From: Psychromonas sp. Urea-02u-13
Lineage (GTDB): Bacteria > Pseudomonadota > Gammaproteobacteria > Enterobacterales > Psychromonadaceae
NCBI RefSeq assembly: GCF_002835995.1
Contig: NZ_PJBZ01000035.1
Location: 31,500-95,499 of the forward strand
Direction of reading: 5' to 3'
Length of the DNA stretch: 64,000 nt
The notes under the pieces are model-generated. The model made no database searches. It saw only the letters and a program-made list of their open reading frames with translations, and had not been told where the DNA came from. Positions 26,170 through 36,627 of the stretch are shown piece by piece (positions within the stretch are counted from its first letter, which is position 1; each line of letters begins with the position of its first letter). The position numbers were made by a program, and so were the translations under genes.

Positions 26170-26763
26170 TTAATCGCGTAATGGGATGTAATTACTACGC
26201 GCATAATCAGGTCTTGCCGCTTTTAGCTGACTTGCTTCTTCTTCTGTCAATTTTCCGACAGGTAACCCCAATACTTTATGTGTTAGTTGCTCACGTGCAT
26301 CAACAGCAATTGAAAGCTTGATGATACGCGCGCTGCCTTTTATCTCTTGAGTTTCATAAGCAGGGACTAAAACACCTGATTCTAATAAATTGCTCACTGC
26401 TAACTCACGCATTGGTAGCGCCAGCACATTTTTTCGCTGGATTATAAATTCACGCAAGATGGCTTTTTCTTCAAAATCTAAACGGCGAATCATCATATTA
26501 CGACAGCTAGACTCTCTACGATTGCAATATTCTTGTTTAAAATAGGTAAATAACCAATTAACGACACTTGTGATAAGAAATGAGCCCGTTAATAGCGCTA
26601 AAATCCAAATATAAGGGGTGTATAGTTGAGACCACTCTGTTATACCTGAAAGTTGCACTATCGAAACAGGTGCGACTAACAGTGTCGCGCAGGCGATACA
26701 CATCCAAGCCATTGTCAGCGTAATGCCTTGCTGATCTTTTACACGTTGAATTAATTGCATCAT
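26170..26763 (-). CDS. Superinfection-exclusion-B-like membrane protein (putative)
   Basis: The 197-residue protein has two membrane helices (MAWMCIACATLLVAPVSIVQL and YIWILALLTGSFLITSVVNW) and a cytoplasmic tail beginning with the charged block RRLDFEEKAILREFIIQRKN. That two-helix plus EEKAILREFI layout is what I associate with the SieB-type family (PF14163) found in many chromosomes. Phage SieB proteins abort superinfecting phages; the chromosomal members are uncharacterised as far as I know. The gene is divergent from oxyR with 83 bases between. The family name is a recollection and the function should be treated as unknown. Confidence 0.5.
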   Translation of the reverse strand: MMQLIQRVKDQQGITLTMAWMCIACATLLVAPVSIVQLSGITEWSQLYTPYIWILALLTGSFLITSVVNWLFTYFKQEYCNRRESSCRNMMIRRLDFEEKAILREFIIQRKNVLALPMRELAVSNLLESGVLVPAYETQEIKGSARIIKLSIAVDAREQLTHKVLGLPVGKLTEEEASQLKAARPDYARSNYIPLRD

Positions 26764-26846
26764 AATAAGCTCCTAGCCAAAAAGTTGTTGTTACAAGCCA
26801 TACAAAGCAAGAGCTATGCCAAAGTAATGAATATGGGAAATATAAT

Positions 26847-27752
26847 ATGAATTTCAGAGATTTAGAGTATTTAATTGCGCTTGAAGAATTAAAGCATTTC
26901 CGTAAAGCAGCAGAAAAGTGCTTTGTGAGTCAGCCAACATTAAGTGGCCAAATCCGAAAACTTGAAGATGAACTCAACGTACAACTTATGGAGCGTTCAT
27001 CACGTAAAGTGATATTTACACAGGCAGGCTTAGATATCGTCAGTAAAGCCAAAACTATTTTAATGGAAGCAAAAGCACTCAAAGAAATAGCGAAAAGCCA
27101 TAATGAACCGATGCAAGGTACTCTACATATTGGTTTGATTCCAACGGTAGCCCCTTATCTTCTGCCGTTAATTATCCCAACAATGAAGAAGAATTTTCCT
27201 GACTTAGAGTTATATTTACATGAGAATCAAACAGATGTGCTGATCAAACAGCTTGAAGAAGGTGAATTAGATTGTTTGCTACTCGCCGTATTACCTGGCA
27301 TGGAATCACTACAGCAATACTCCCTCTATAATGAACCCTTAGAGTTAGCACTATCAGAAAATCACCAATGGGCAAGTAAAAACGAAGTTGGCATAGAGGA
27401 GCTTTCAGGTGAGCATCTATTAATGCTTGAAGATGGTCATTGCTTACGCGATCAGGCCATGGGTTTCTGCTTTGCTGCCGGTGCAATTGAAGATAATAGC
27501 TTTAAAGCAACCAGCTTAGAAACTCTACGTCATATGATCAGTGCAGATAATGGTTTGACTCTATTACCACAATTAGCGATTCCAACCAGCAGAAATCAAG
27601 CGGGTATTAAATACATCCCATTTAAGCAACCCACTCCCAATAGAACAATCGGGCTAGTTTGCCGTAAGAATAGTGTCCGTAAAGTGTGTTTTGAAGAGCT
27701 CTCAAAGCTTATCAGCCACACAGTTGAATTAAAGTTAAAACAATACGATTAG
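26847..27752 (+). CDS. oxyR: Hydrogen peroxide-inducible regulator OxyR
   Basis: The 301-residue LysR-type regulator senses peroxide. The N-terminal winged helix reads MNFRDLEYLIALEELKHF with AAEKCFVSQPTLSGQIRKLE. The redox switch is intact: LMLEDGHCLRDQAMGFCF holds the two cysteines equivalent to C199 and C208 of E. coli, which form the activating disulfide. The effector domain continues with TSLETLRHMISADNGLTLLP. It activates catalase and alkyl hydroperoxide reductase genes; none lies nearby. It is divergent from the SieB-like gene. Confidence 0.96.
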   Translation: MNFRDLEYLIALEELKHFRKAAEKCFVSQPTLSGQIRKLEDELNVQLMERSSRKVIFTQAGLDIVSKAKTILMEAKALKEIAKSHNEPMQGTLHIGLIPTVAPYLLPLIIPTMKKNFPDLELYLHENQTDVLIKQLEEGELDCLLLAVLPGMESLQQYSLYNEPLELALSENHQWASKNEVGIEELSGEHLLMLEDGHCLRDQAMGFCFAAGAIEDNSFKATSLETLRHMISADNGLTLLPQLAIPTSRNQAGIKYIPFKQPTPNRTIGLVCRKNSVRKVCFEELSKLISHTVELKLKQYD

Positions 27753-27768
27753 TAGTTAGAAAATAATA

Positions 27769-27789
27769 TTAGTGGTTAGTGGTTAGTGG
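27769..27789. repeat. Three tandem copies of TTAGTGG
   Basis: TTAGTGG is repeated three times without interruption, just after oxyR. It is followed by the inverted form in CACTAATTACTAATGACTAG and a further low-complexity AGCTGACAGCTAATGACT stretch. It may be a slippage-prone satellite; no function is evident. Confidence 0.7.
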
Positions 27790-27894
27790 TTTCACTAATT
27801 ACTAATGACTAGCAACTGATAAGTATTTATAAAAATCTTCTTTTGAACTCACTGATAGCTGACAGCTAATGACTAACAGCTGAATTCCAGATAC

Positions 27895-27924
27895 AAAAAA
27901 GCCGAACAAAAGTTCGGCTTTTTT
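27895..27924. terminator. Strong bidirectional terminator between oxyR and rplQ
   Basis: A perfect 13-base inverted repeat (AAAAAAGCCGAAC / GTTCGGCTTTTTT) has an AAAA loop. It lies between the convergent oxyR gene and the end of the alpha ribosomal operon and can terminate both. Confidence 0.92.
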
Positions 27925-28045
27925 AATGTAACTTAGGAATCGTTACAAAATAACTTGCGCTAAATTGTTTTCAAAAAACCTAAAATGACGAGTTATTTTG
28001 AAAACAAAAACGCAAGTAACTTTGAAGCCGATCCTTAAAAGAGGC

Positions 28046-28426
28046 TTACGCTTCTTCGTCAGCTACTACTGGACGGTCAACCAACTCGATGTAAGCCATA
28101 GGAGCTTTATCACCAGTACGGAGACCACATTTAATGATGCGTGTGTAACCACCAGGGCGACCCTCGTAACGAGGACCCAATTCATTAAATAGTTTAGCTA
28201 CAACAGCGTTATCACGCGTTCTAGCAAAAGCTAAACGACGGTTAGCAACGCTATCCGTTTTAGCTAGTGTAATTAAAGGTTCAACTACACGACGAAGTTC
28301 TTTTGCTTTAGGTAAAGTAGTCTTAATTACTTCATGTTCAACAATTGAAATTGCCATATTGCGAAACATAGCCTGACGATGGCTGCTGTTTCGGTTAAGT
28401 TGACGTCCACTGTGACGATGACGCAT
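28046..28426 (-). CDS. rplQ: 50S ribosomal protein L17
   Basis: The 126-residue protein starts [20 protein letters not shown] and contains [23 protein letters not shown], both diagnostic of bL17, which lies near the peptide exit tunnel on the large subunit. It is the last gene of the alpha operon, 39 bases after rpoA. The acidic tail VVADEEA is a lineage-specific extension. Confidence 0.97.
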   Translation of the reverse strand: MRHRHSGRQLNRNSSHRQAMFRNMAISIVEHEVIKTTLPKAKELRRVVEPLITLAKTDSVANRRLAFARTRDNAVVAKLFNELGPRYEGRPGGYTRIIKCGLRTGDKAPMAYIELVDRPVVADEEA

Positions 28427-28465
28427 GACTTAATCCTTATTATTCGTTAGTCGATGATTGGTTTA

Positions 28466-29452
28466 TTAATCTTCGATTAGGCTTGCTGGTGGCCAATTTT
28501 CTAGACGCATGCCTAGAGATAGTCCACGTGATGCAAGAACATCTTTGATCTCAGTTAATGACTTCTTACCTAAATTAGGTGTTTTTAGAAGCTCAACTTC
28601 GGTACGTTGTACCAGATCGCCGATATAGTGAATCGTTTCTGCTTTCAAACAGTTAGCAGAACGAACAGTTAATTCTAAATCATCTACTGGGCGCAAAAGA
28701 ATAGGATCAAACTCAGGTTTATCATCTTCAACTACTGGCGTACTTGCTTCACGTAAATCAACAAATGCGTCTAATTGCTCAGCTAAAATTGTAGCTGCGC
28801 GACGAATTGCTTCTTCAGGATCAAGTGTACCATCCGTTTCCATATCGATAACAAGCTTGTCTAAATCGGTACGCTGTTCAACACGAGCTGATTCAACACT
28901 GTAAGCAATACGCTCAACAGGGCTAAAAGTCGCGTCTACTAATAGACGACCAATTGGACGCTCATCTTCTTCAGTATGAATACGTGATGAAGCTGGAACA
29001 TAACCGCGACCTGATTCAATTTTAATACGCATGCTGATTTCAGCATTGCCCGTTAAATGACAGATCACATGTTCTGGGTTGACTATCTCTACATCACCAT
29101 CATGGATGATGTCGCCTGCAGTAACAGGACCAGCGCCAGATTTAGTTAAACTAACTAGAACTTCGTTTTTACCTTCAAGCTTTACAGCTAGACCTTTCAG
29201 GTTAAGAAGAATCTCAAGGATATCTTCTTGTACGCCTTCCTTGGTGCTGTACTCATGTTGTACACCATCAATTTCAACTTCAGTTACCGCTGTGCCAGGC
29301 ATAGACGATAATAAGATACGACGAAGCGCGTTACCTAGAGTGTGGCCGAAACCACGCTCAAGTGGCTCTAAAGTCACTTTTGCTCTAGTTGCGTTGACTT
29401 GTTCGATATCAACTAATCTTGGTTTTAGAAAATCAATTACAGAACCCTGCAT
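28466..29452 (-). CDS. rpoA: RNA polymerase alpha subunit
   Basis: The 328-residue subunit has an N-terminal assembly domain (about 1-233, with [20 protein letters not shown]), a flexible linker, and the C-terminal domain (about 250-328, with [21 protein letters not shown] and [16 protein letters not shown]) that contacts UP elements and activators such as CRP. Length is one residue short of E. coli. It sits between rpsD and rplQ in the alpha operon. Confidence 0.98.
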   Translation of the reverse strand: MQGSVIDFLKPRLVDIEQVNATRAKVTLEPLERGFGHTLGNALRRILLSSMPGTAVTEVEIDGVQHEYSTKEGVQEDILEILLNLKGLAVKLEGKNEVLVSLTKSGAGPVTAGDIIHDGDVEIVNPEHVICHLTGNAEISMRIKIESGRGYVPASSRIHTEEDERPIGRLLVDATFSPVERIAYSVESARVEQRTDLDKLVIDMETDGTLDPEEAIRRAATILAEQLDAFVDLREASTPVVEDDKPEFDPILLRPVDDLELTVRSANCLKAETIHYIGDLVQRTEVELLKTPNLGKKSLTEIKDVLASRGLSLGMRLENWPPASLIED

Positions 29453-29477
29453 TTGTGTCCTCTCTTAGCAGTTAACT

Positions 29478-30098
29478 TTACTTAGAGTAAAGTTCGATGA
29501 TTAACTGTTCGTTAATCTCAGCAGATAAATCTGAACGTTCAGGTTGACGAGTAAATGCGCCTTCCATCTTCGTTGTATCAACAGCAACCCAGCTTAGGGC
29601 TTCACGTTGACCAGCAATCTCTAGTGCAGCGCCGATACGTGCTTGCTTTTTAGCTTTTTCACGAATAGCGATCACATCACCAGCTTTCACATTGAAAGAT
29701 GGAATGTTTACAACTGTACCGTTAACCATTAGCGCTTTGTGGCTAACTAATTGACGTGATTCAGCGCGAGTAGCACCAAAACCCATACGGTAAACAACAT
29801 TGTCTAAACGGCCTTCAAGAAGTTGAAGTAAGTTTTCGCCAGTGTTGCCCTGTAAACGAGCTGCTTCTTTGTAGTAGTTACGGAATTGCTTTTCAAGTAC
29901 ACCGTACATACGACGAACTTTTTGCTTTTCACGTAGTTGTAAACCGTAGTCAGATAGACGTGGTTTACGTGCACCATGCACACCAGGTGCATTGTCAATC
30001 TTACACTTAGATTCGATCGCACGAACACCAGATTTAAGGAATAAATCTGTGCCTTCACGACGGCTAAGCTTAAGCTTAGGACCTAAATATCTTGCCAT
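29478..30098 (-). CDS. rpsD: 30S ribosomal protein S4
   Basis: The 206-residue protein starts [19 protein letters not shown] and contains an S4 RNA-binding domain ([20 protein letters not shown]). It nucleates small-subunit assembly at the 5' domain of 16S rRNA. In enterobacteria S4 also represses this operon by binding the rpsM leader. Cysteines are few, indicating the zinc-independent form. Confidence 0.98.
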   Translation of the reverse strand: MARYLGPKLKLSRREGTDLFLKSGVRAIESKCKIDNAPGVHGARKPRLSDYGLQLREKQKVRRMYGVLEKQFRNYYKEAARLQGNTGENLLQLLEGRLDNVVYRMGFGATRAESRQLVSHKALMVNGTVVNIPSFNVKAGDVIAIREKAKKQARIGAALEIAGQREALSWVAVDTTKMEGAFTRQPERSDLSAEINEQLIIELYSK

Positions 30099-30131
30099 TG
30101 TTCTTTCTCCAATTACCTTAGAAAGTTGCGA

Positions 30132-30521
30132 TTAAACGCGACGTTTCTTTGGTGGACGACAACCATTATGTGGGATTGGTGTAACGTCAGTAATATTAGT
30201 TACACGGAAACCCGCCGCGTTTAGTGCGCGAATCGAAGATTCACGACCAGGTCCAGGTCCATTTACAAAAACTTCTACGTTTTTAAGACCGTACTCTTTA
30301 GCTGCTTCAGCAGCACGTTCAGCAGCAACCTGTGCAGCGAACGGAGTAGATTTACGTGAACCACGGAAACCAGAACCACCGGCAGTTGCCCAAGAAAGAG
30401 CATTACCTTGACGGTCTGTAATAGTGACGATTGTGTTGTTGAAAGAAGCATGGATATGAGCCATACCATCAGCAACTTGCTTTTTAACGCGCTTGCGAGC
30501 ACGAGTTGGAGTCTTAGCCAT
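30132..30521 (-). CDS. rpsK: 30S ribosomal protein S11
   Basis: The 129-residue protein has the uS11 signatures [20 protein letters not shown] and [20 protein letters not shown] and ends [15 protein letters not shown]. It lies on the platform of the small subunit near the mRNA exit. Second gene of the alpha operon, 12 bases after rpsM. Confidence 0.98.
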   Translation of the reverse strand: MAKTPTRARKRVKKQVADGMAHIHASFNNTIVTITDRQGNALSWATAGGSGFRGSRKSTPFAAQVAAERAAEAAKEYGLKNVEVFVNGPGPGRESSIRALNAAGFRVTNITDVTPIPHNGCRPPKKRRV

Positions 30522-30533
30522 TATCTCTTACCC

Positions 30534-30890
30534 TTATTTCTTGATTGCTTTGCGCGGACCTTTACGAGTACGAGCATTCGTTTTAGAACGCTGTCCACGT
30601 ACAGGCAAGCTGCGACGATGACGAAGTCCACGGTAACAGCCAAGGTCCATAAGACGCTTGATGTTCATAGATACTTCACGACGTAAATCACCTTCAACGG
30701 TGAAATTTGCTACTTCAGTACGAATAGCTTCGATTTGTGATTCTTCCAGATCTTTAAGCTTCGTTGATTCAGCAAAACCAGTCGCTGCACAGATTTTTTG
30801 TGAGCTAGTTTTACCAATACCAAAAATTGCAGTTAATGCAATCACGATATGCTTATGATCAGGAACGTTAATGCCAGCGATACGGGCCAC
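30534..30890 (-). CDS. rpsM: 30S ribosomal protein S13
   Basis: The 118-residue protein has helix-two-turn-helix and basic tail features ([15 protein letters not shown], then [20 protein letters not shown]). It lies on the head of the small subunit and contacts P-site tRNA. I set the start at a GTG (30890) because AAGGAG lies 6 bases upstream and [14 protein letters not shown] fits the family; the open frame to 30968 covers the leader. First gene of the alpha operon. Confidence 0.95.
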   Translation of the reverse strand: MARIAGINVPDHKHIVIALTAIFGIGKTSSQKICAATGFAESTKLKDLEESQIEAIRTEVANFTVEGDLRREVSMNIKRLMDLGCYRGLRHRRSLPVRGQRSKTNARTRKGPRKAIKK

Positions 30891-30935
30891 TATGCACTCC
30901 TTAAAAGTTAACGATTCATTTGTGAAAAGCCCGGT

Positions 30936-30964
30936 AGGATACTCTACAAATGATGATTTATCAA
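30936..30964 (-). promoter_or_regulatory. Candidate promoter of the alpha operon
   Basis: On the minus strand TTGATA (-35, + strand 30959-30964) and TATCCT (-10, 30936-30941) are separated by exactly 17 bases, just after the spc terminator and upstream of rpsM. The roughly 40-base leader that follows would be the place for S4 feedback control, as in E. coli; I did not fold it. Confidence 0.6.
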
Positions 30965-30965
30965 A

Positions 30966-30998
30966 CAAAAAATAGCTTAGGCAGTAAACTACCTAAGC
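30966..30998 (-). terminator. Terminator ending the spc operon
   Basis: On the minus strand GCTTAGGTAG / CTGCCTAAGC forms a 10-base stem (one G-T pair) with a TTTA loop, followed by TATTTTTT. It lies right after rpmJ and before the alpha promoter. Confidence 0.85.
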
Positions 30999-31017
30999 AA
31001 TAGATCCAAAATCTGGA

Positions 31018-31131
31018 TTAGCCTTGGCGTTGTTTATGCTTTGGCTCTACACAGATAACACGCACCACACCGTGGCGCTTGATAACTTTGCAGTTACGAC
31101 AGATTTTTTTAACGGATGCACGAACTTTCAT
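31018..31131 (-). CDS. rpmJ: 50S ribosomal protein L36
   Basis: A 37-residue [23 protein letters not shown] followed by [17 protein letters not shown]. The three cysteines (C11, C14, C27) and H32 form the zinc-ribbon site of the zinc-dependent L36 type. It is the last gene of the spc operon, 39 bases after secY, as in E. coli. Confidence 0.97.
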   Translation of the reverse strand: MKVRASVKKICRNCKVIKRHGVVRVICVEPKHKQRQG

Positions 31132-31170
31132 TGCAACACTCCGTAGTTAGTATAACTTTTCCAGATTAGG

Positions 31171-32499
31171 CTATTTGCCGTAATCCTTTAAGTTAGCTTT
31201 TTTCAAGACAGAGTCATATTGATTAGACATCAAATGAGTCTGTACCTGTGCCATAAAGTCCATGATAACAACAACGATAATTAATAGCGAAGTACCACCG
31301 AAGTAGAACTGCGTATTCATTGCAACCATCATAAACTCGGGAATCAAACAGATAAAGGTAATATATAACGCGCCAGCTAAAGTTAGGCGAGTCATTACTT
31401 TATCAATGTAACGAGACGTTTGTTCTCCGGGACGTATACCTGGAATAAAGGCACCGCTTTTCTTCAAATTATCAGCAGTCTCACGTGGATTAAACGTAAG
31501 TGCTGTATAAAAGAAGCAAAAGAAGATAATAGCAGCTGCATATAACATCATATGTAGCGGTTGCCCTGGCTGTAGAGCCAAAGAAACGTCAGATAACCAA
31601 CCTAAACCTTCAGTCTGACCGAACCAAGCAGCGATTGTACCAGGAAATAAGATAACACTTGAGGCAAAAATTGCAGGAATTACACCAGCCATATTTAATT
31701 TCAATGGAAGATGTGTACTTTGCGCAGCAAAAACCTTACGGCCCTGTTGACGTTTTGCGTAGTTAACAACGATACGTCGTTGACCACGTTCAACAAATAC
31801 TACAAAAGCAGTAGTTGCGAAAACGATAACAGTTAATGCTAATAACACTAGAAGATGAATTTCACCTTGACGTGCTTGCTCAGCTGTTTGCCCAATTGCA
31901 CTTGGCAATCCAGCAATAATACCTACAAAGATAATGATAGAAATACCATTACCGATACCGCGTTCAGTAATTTGCTCACCTAGCCACATAAGGAACATTG
32001 TTCCTGTAACTAAGCTCACAACTGCCGTGATATAAAATGCCATGCCTGGATTTTCAACCAGACCTGGCATCATCGTTGGCAAACCGGTTGCAATACCAAT
32101 TGCTTGGAATGTACCTAAGATCAAAGTACCGTAACGTGTATATTGATTTATTTTACGACGACCTGACTCACCTTCTTTCTTTAGCTCAGCTAAAGGTGGG
32201 TGAACAACAGTCATCAACTGGATAATAATAGAGGCCGAAATATACGGCATAATACCCAGTGCAAATATAGATGCACGTTCAAGCGCACCACCAGAGAACA
32301 TGTTAAACATTTCTATGATGGTACCCTTCTGCTGGTTAAAAAGATCAGCTAGGACAGCGGCGTCAATACCAGGAATCGGAACAAAAGAGCCCATACGGAA
32401 CACTAATATCGCACCTAAAACAAACAGAAGTCGTGTTTTAAGTTCGCTTAAATTACTGCCCTGAACTGCTTTAGGGTCTAACCCTGGTTTCTTAGCCAT
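31171..32499 (-). CDS. secY: Preprotein translocase subunit SecY
   Basis: The 442-residue, ten-helix core channel of the Sec translocon inserts and exports proteins across the inner membrane. Recognisable segments are [19 protein letters not shown], the [17 protein letters not shown] cytoplasmic loop, and [20 protein letters not shown]. Length equals E. coli SecY within one residue. It follows rplO by 6 bases in the spc operon. Confidence 0.98.
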   Translation of the reverse strand: MAKKPGLDPKAVQGSNLSELKTRLLFVLGAILVFRMGSFVPIPGIDAAVLADLFNQQKGTIIEMFNMFSGGALERASIFALGIMPYISASIIIQLMTVVHPPLAELKKEGESGRRKINQYTRYGTLILGTFQAIGIATGLPTMMPGLVENPGMAFYITAVVSLVTGTMFLMWLGEQITERGIGNGISIIIFVGIIAGLPSAIGQTAEQARQGEIHLLVLLALTVIVFATTAFVVFVERGQRRIVVNYAKRQQGRKVFAAQSTHLPLKLNMAGVIPAIFASSVILFPGTIAAWFGQTEGLGWLSDVSLALQPGQPLHMMLYAAAIIFFCFFYTALTFNPRETADNLKKSGAFIPGIRPGEQTSRYIDKVMTRLTLAGALYITFICLIPEFMMVAMNTQFYFGGTSLLIIVVVIMDFMAQVQTHLMSNQYDSVLKKANLKDYGK

Positions 32500-32505
32500 T
32501 GCCTA

Positions 32506-32940
32506 TTATTCCTCGATTTTTCCGCCCGCAGCTTCAATTGCAGCTCGAGCACCCTTCGTTACACGAAGACCCTTAACTGTAACTGAACGAGAGATCTCAC
32601 CAGAAAGAACTACTTTTGCAAACTTAATAGTGTTTACAAGTAGACCTGCCTGCTTCAACGTTTCAATTGTTACAACTTCGCCATCTACTTTAGCAATTTC
32701 GTTCAAACGAACTTCACCGCTAACAAGAGACTTACGAGATGTAAAACCGAATTTTGGTAAACGTTGTTTTAGAGGCATTTGACCGCCTTCAAAACCTGGA
32801 CGTACTTTACCGCCTGAACGAGATTTCAAACCTTTATGGCCGCGACCACAAGTTTTGCCATTTCCAGAGCCGATACCACGACCTACACGTTTAGCAGCGT
32901 GCTTAGCGCCTGCTGCTGGAGATAGAGTATTTAATTTCAT
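32506..32940 (-). CDS. rplO: 50S ribosomal protein L15
   Basis: The 144-residue protein starts [20 protein letters not shown]. The glycine-rich arm [18 protein letters not shown] threads into 23S rRNA, and [18 protein letters not shown] is the family signature. Third-last gene of the spc operon; rpmD ends 2 bases before it. Confidence 0.98.
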   Translation of the reverse strand: MKLNTLSPAAGAKHAAKRVGRGIGSGNGKTCGRGHKGLKSRSGGKVRPGFEGGQMPLKQRLPKFGFTSRKSLVSGEVRLNEIAKVDGEVVTIETLKQAGLLVNTIKFAKVVLSGEISRSVTVKGLRVTKGARAAIEAAGGKIEE

Positions 32941-32942
32941 AA

Positions 32943-33125
32943 TTACCCCTCAACCTTAACCATATAAAATACTTTATTAACCATACCACGTACACATGGA
33001 GTATCTTCCAACTCTACTGTGTGACCGATGCGACGCAGGCCTAAACCTGTAATCGTTGCACGGTGCTTTGGTAAACGGCCAATTGCACTTTTGGTTTGAG
33101 TTACTTTAATTGTTTTAGTAGCCAT
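32943..33125 (-). CDS. rpmD: 50S ribosomal protein L30
   Basis: A 60-residue protein, short bacterial uL30 type: [20 protein letters not shown], then [20 protein letters not shown]. It sits on the large subunit near helix 38. It is packed between rpsE and rplO with gaps under 10 bases. Confidence 0.97.
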   Translation of the reverse strand: MATKTIKVTQTKSAIGRLPKHRATITGLGLRRIGHTVELEDTPCVRGMVNKVFYMVKVEG

Positions 33126-33131
33126 GCTTAA

Positions 33132-33632
33132 TTATCCCAGTAATTCATTAACACTTAGGCCACGCTTAGCTGCAATCTGCTCTGGAGAGTTCATGTTCTC
33201 TAGTGCATCAAGCGTAGCGCGAACTACGTTAATTGGGTTAGTTGAGCCGTAAGCTTTAGCAAGTACATTCTGTACGCCAACAACTTCTAATACGGCACGC
33301 ATTGCACCACCTGCGATGATACCAGTACCTTCAGATGCTGGTTGCATGTACACCTTAGATCCAGAGTGACGACCCTTGATCGGATGTTGCAGAGTGTTAC
33401 CTTTAAGTTGGATTTCGCTGATATTGCGACGTGCTTTTTCCATAGCTTTTTGAATAGCTGCTGGAACTTCACGCGCCTTACCGTAACCAAAACCAACACG
33501 GCCACTACCATCACCAACAACTGTTAGTGCTGTGAAGCTAAAGATACGACCACCTTTAACTACTTTTGAAACTCGGTTCACTGCGATTAGCTTTTCGTTC
33601 AGATCACCGGCTTGAGATTCTACTTTAGACAT
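33132..33632 (-). CDS. rpsE: 30S ribosomal protein S5
   Basis: The 166-residue protein has the double-stranded RNA-binding fold [20 protein letters not shown] and the C-terminal [21 protein letters not shown]5 contributes to decoding fidelity and mRNA helicase activity at the entry channel. Length equals E. coli S5 within one residue. spc operon, 11 bases after rplR. Confidence 0.98.
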   Translation of the reverse strand: MSKVESQAGDLNEKLIAVNRVSKVVKGGRIFSFTALTVVGDGSGRVGFGYGKAREVPAAIQKAMEKARRNISEIQLKGNTLQHPIKGRHSGSKVYMQPASEGTGIIAGGAMRAVLEVVGVQNVLAKAYGSTNPINVVRATLDALENMNSPEQIAAKRGLSVNELLG

Positions 33633-33643
33633 AATCTTTACCC

Positions 33644-33994
33644 TTAGAACTGAAGACCAGCTTCACGAGCTGCTTCAGCTAATGCTGCTACACGACCGTG
33701 GTACTGGAAACCGCTACGGTCGAAAGAAATTTTACTAATTCCTTTCTCTACCGCACGTTCTGCAACTAATTTTCCAATTAGTTGAGCTGCTTCTTTGTTG
33801 CCACCGTTGCTCACTTGAGCACGTACTTCTTTCTCTAGAGTAGAAGCACTTGCTACGACTAATGCGTCAGCTGTAATTACCTGCGCGTAAGTATGGCGAG
33901 GTGTACGGTTGATCACTAGACGAGTAGCACCAAGCTCTTGTAACTTCTTACGTGTGCGAGTTGCACGACGAAGACGAGATGATTTCTTATCCAT
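33644..33994 (-). CDS. rplR: 50S ribosomal protein L18
   Basis: The 116-residue protein opens [20 protein letters not shown] and ends [21 protein letters not shown], a clear uL18. It binds 5S rRNA with L5 in the central protuberance. It lies between rplF and rpsE. Confidence 0.98.
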   Translation of the reverse strand: MDKKSSRLRRATRTRKKLQELGATRLVINRTPRHTYAQVITADALVVASASTLEKEVRAQVSNGGNKEAAQLIGKLVAERAVEKGISKISFDRSGFQYHGRVAALAEAAREAGLQF

Positions 33995-34003
33995 GTTCTT
34001 ACC

Positions 34004-34537
34004 TTACTTTTTCTTCGCTTCTTTACGACGCACGTTTTCATCAGCGTAACGAACACCCTTGCCTTTATAAGGCTCTGGTGGACGAAATGCACGAATCTCT
34101 GCAGCTACTTGGCCAACTTGTTGCTTGTCAGAACCTTCGATGATAATTTCTGTTTGGCTTGGCGCCGTAGCAGAAATACCTTCAGGTAATGAATAAACAA
34201 CAGGATGAGAGAAACCTAAAGTTAGGTTTACATCTTGACCTTTAACCTGTGTACGGTAACCAACGCCTTGAAGAAGAAGAGTCTTCTTAAAGCCTTCAGT
34301 TACACCTACAACCATGTTGTTAAGGTTAGCACGAGCAGTACCTGCTTGCGCCCAACCGTCTTTAAAGCCTTCAGCAGGTGCAAATGTAATTACACCTTCT
34401 TCTAAGCTAACAACTACAGCATCATTAAGAGTGCGAACTAATTCGCCTTTGTTACCTTTAACAGTAACTTCTTGACCGTTTACTTTAACTTCTACGCCAG
34501 CAGGAATAGTAATCGGTGCCTTAGCTATACGAGACAT
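34004..34537 (-). CDS. rplF: 50S ribosomal protein L6
   Basis: The 177-residue protein starts [17 protein letters not shown] and has two similar alpha/beta domains, ending [20 protein letters not shown], the uL6 signature. It lies near the GTPase-associated centre and the sarcin-ricin loop. Ten bases after rpsH. Confidence 0.98.
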   Translation of the reverse strand: MSRIAKAPITIPAGVEVKVNGQEVTVKGNKGELVRTLNDAVVVSLEEGVITFAPAEGFKDGWAQAGTARANLNNMVVGVTEGFKKTLLLQGVGYRTQVKGQDVNLTLGFSHPVVYSLPEGISATAPSQTEIIIEGSDKQQVGQVAAEIRAFRPPEPYKGKGVRYADENVRRKEAKKK

Positions 34538-34547
34538 AGACTACTCC

Positions 34548-34940
34548 TTATGATACGTAACAGATGATTTCACCACCGATAGACGCTTTACGCGCTGCAC
34601 GGTCAGTCATTACACCTTGAGAAGTTGAAATAATCGCAATACCTAAACCAGCCATAACTTTTGGTAAGTCAGACGTACCTTTGTAGATACGTAGGCCAGG
34701 ACGAGAAACTCGTTTAATGGTATCGATAACTTTTTTGCCTTCGAAGTACTTTAAAGTAACTTCTAATTCAGGCTTTGTGTCACCAGCAACAGAGAAATCT
34801 GAAACATAACCTTCTGCTTTAAGCACAGCTGCGATTGCAACTTTTTGCTTAGAAGAAGGCATCTTTACAGATACTTTGCTTGCTGCTTGACCGTTACGAA
34901 TACGCGTAAGCATATCCGAAATAGGATCTTGCATGCTCAT
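34548..34940 (-). CDS. rpsH: 30S ribosomal protein S8
   Basis: The 130-residue protein opens [18 protein letters not shown] and ends with the S8 signature near [20 protein letters not shown]. It binds helix 21 of 16S rRNA and in E. coli represses the spc operon by binding the rplX-rplE region. Between rpsN and rplF. Confidence 0.98.
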   Translation of the reverse strand: MSMQDPISDMLTRIRNGQAASKVSVKMPSSKQKVAIAAVLKAEGYVSDFSVAGDTKPELEVTLKYFEGKKVIDTIKRVSRPGLRIYKGTSDLPKVMAGLGIAIISTSQGVMTDRAARKASIGGEIICYVS

Positions 34941-34965
34941 AACTATTTACTCCGTGATTAATTGA

Positions 34966-35271
34966 TTACCAGCTGGCTTTTTTCAAGCCAGGGATTTCTC
35001 CGCGCATCATATGCTCACGAACCTTAATACGGCTCATGCCAAATTTACGAAGAAAACCATGTGGACGGCCTGTCACGCGACAACGGTTACGTTGACGTGC
35101 AGAGCTTGAATCACGAGGTAACGTTTGAAGCTGTAATACTGCATTCCAACGATCTTCATCGCTAGAGTCAATACCACTGATTGTTGCTTTTAAAGCAGCG
35201 CGTTTTTCAGCGAACTTTGCAACAAGCTTCGTGCGTTTTACTTCACGCGCTTTCATTGATTGTTTAGCCAT
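34966..35271 (-). CDS. rpsN: 30S ribosomal protein S14
   Basis: The 101-residue long form lacks the CxxC zinc motif (zinc-independent type). Signature: [20 protein letters not shown]. It lies on the head of the small subunit. Ten bases after rplE. Confidence 0.98.
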   Translation of the reverse strand: MAKQSMKAREVKRTKLVAKFAEKRAALKATISGIDSSDEDRWNAVLQLQTLPRDSSSARQRNRCRVTGRPHGFLRKFGMSRIKVREHMMRGEIPGLKKASW

Positions 35272-35281
35272 TATTTACACC

Positions 35282-35821
35282 TTACTTACGGAATGGGAAG
35301 TTAAACGCAGTCAATAAAGCACGTCCTTCTTCGTCAGTCTTAGCTGATGTTGTGATTGTGATATCTAATCCACGAATCTTATCAACTTTATCGTAATCAA
35401 TTTCAGGGAAAATGATTTGCTCACGAACACCCATAGAGTAGTTACCACGACCGTCAAATGCTTTAGCATTTAGGCCACGGAAATCACGTACACGTGGGAT
35501 AGCGATTGTTACCAAACGCTCAAAAAATTCCCACATACGTGCGCCACGTAGTGTTACTTTACAACCAATAGGGTAGCCTTCACGAATTTTGAAGCCTGCC
35601 ACAGAGCGGCGTGCTTTAGTGATCATTGGCTTTTGACCTGAGATTGCAGCCATATCTGACGCTGCGTGCTCTAGGACTTTTTTATCTGCCAGTGCTTCAC
35701 CAACACCCATGTTTAGGGTGATTTTCTCTATTCGAGGGACTTGCATAACAGACGTGTAGCCGAATTGCTTTTGCAAATCAGACACCACGTTGTCTTTATA
35801 GAAATTATGCAGTTTCGCCAT
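35282..35821 (-). CDS. rplE: 50S ribosomal protein L5
   Basis: The 179-residue protein has the uL5 signature ([20 protein letters not shown]) and ends [20 protein letters not shown]. It binds 5S rRNA and contacts P-site tRNA. It follows rplX by 12 bases. Confidence 0.98.
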   Translation of the reverse strand: MAKLHNFYKDNVVSDLQKQFGYTSVMQVPRIEKITLNMGVGEALADKKVLEHAASDMAAISGQKPMITKARRSVAGFKIREGYPIGCKVTLRGARMWEFFERLVTIAIPRVRDFRGLNAKAFDGRGNYSMGVREQIIFPEIDYDKVDKIRGLDITITTSAKTDEEGRALLTAFNFPFRK

Positions 35822-35833
35822 CGTAAACTCCAG

Positions 35834-36148
35834 TTACTTCACAAGTTCATTATTAGATTTGAAAAAACGTACTTTTTTGCCGTCTTCAAGTCTAAATCCA
35901 ACACGATCCGCTTTACCCGTTTCCGAGTTAAGGATCGCAACATTTGATACTTCGATTGGTGCTTCCTGTACAATAATACCACCAGTTACGCCCGCTTGCG
36001 GGTTTGGCTTTTGGTGTTTCTTAACAGTGTTTACACCTTCAATAATTATTTTACCGTTCGCTAAAACTGTAGAAATTTTACCAGTTTTACCTTTATCTTT
36101 ACCAGTAATAACAATTACTTCATCGTCACGCTTTAATTTTGCTGCCAT
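35834..36148 (-). CDS. rplX: 50S ribosomal protein L24
   Basis: The 104-residue protein carries a KOW motif ([19 protein letters not shown]) and initiates large-subunit assembly at the 5' end of 23S rRNA. It follows rplN by 9 bases. Confidence 0.98.
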   Translation of the reverse strand: MAAKLKRDDEVIVITGKDKGKTGKISTVLANGKIIIEGVNTVKKHQKPNPQAGVTGGIIVQEAPIEVSNVAILNSETGKADRVGFRLEDGKKVRFFKSNNELVK

Positions 36149-36157
36149 TTCGATTCC

Positions 36158-36526
36158 TTACAGTACTTCTGGCGCCAGTGAAACAATCTTCATGAAATTA
36201 TCATTACGAAGTTCACGAGTTACAGGGCCAAAGATACGTGTACCGATTGGCTGGTTGTTTGCATTCAACATAACCGCTGCATTGCGATCAAATCGAATTA
36301 CAGAACCATCGGGACGACGTACACCTTTTCTGGTACGCACAACCACAGCTGAATGAACATCACCTTTCTTCACTTTACCGCGAGGAATAGCTTCTCTTAC
36401 AGAAACTTTGATGATGTCACCGATTGCTGCATAACGGCGATGCGAGCCACCAAGGACCTTAATACACATTACGCGTCGAGCGCCGGAATTATCGGCTACG
36501 TCAAGCACACTTTGCATCTGGATCAT
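36158..36526 (-). CDS. rplN: 50S ribosomal protein L14
   Basis: The 122-residue protein starts [20 protein letters not shown] and ends IVSLAPEVL, a standard uL14 that binds at the subunit interface. It is the first gene of the spc operon; the 172-base gap before it holds a terminator and a candidate promoter. Confidence 0.98.
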   Translation of the reverse strand: MIQMQSVLDVADNSGARRVMCIKVLGGSHRRYAAIGDIIKVSVREAIPRGKVKKGDVHSAVVVRTRKGVRRPDGSVIRFDRNAAVMLNANNQPIGTRIFGPVTRELRNDNFMKIVSLAPEVL

Positions 36527-36573
36527 TACAGTGCTCCGCTATTTTCAATTAACTAAACTCTCTCGAGTTGCTT

Positions 36574-36602
36574 ACCCATATCTTTATGGGTGCGGTAATA
36601 TA
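36574..36602 (-). promoter_or_regulatory. Candidate promoter and leader hairpin of the spc operon
   Basis: On the minus strand, after the S10-operon terminator, TGGTATATT resembles an extended -10 element (TATATT at + strand 36597-36602); no good -35 is visible. The transcript would begin just before a perfect 7-base hairpin, ACCCATA / TATGGGT (36574-36591), in the rplN leader. Confidence 0.45.
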
Positions 36603-36627
36603 CCACCAACTTTTAGAGAAAGATAGT

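Noticed and set aside
27753..27900. CRISPR-like short repeats after oxyR
   Set aside because: The repeats are 7 bases and contiguous, with no spacers of constant length and no cas genes nearby.
35859..36356. 165-residue plus-strand ORF across rplX and rplN
   Set aside because: It lies entirely opposite two well-identified ribosomal protein genes and has no recognisable domain.
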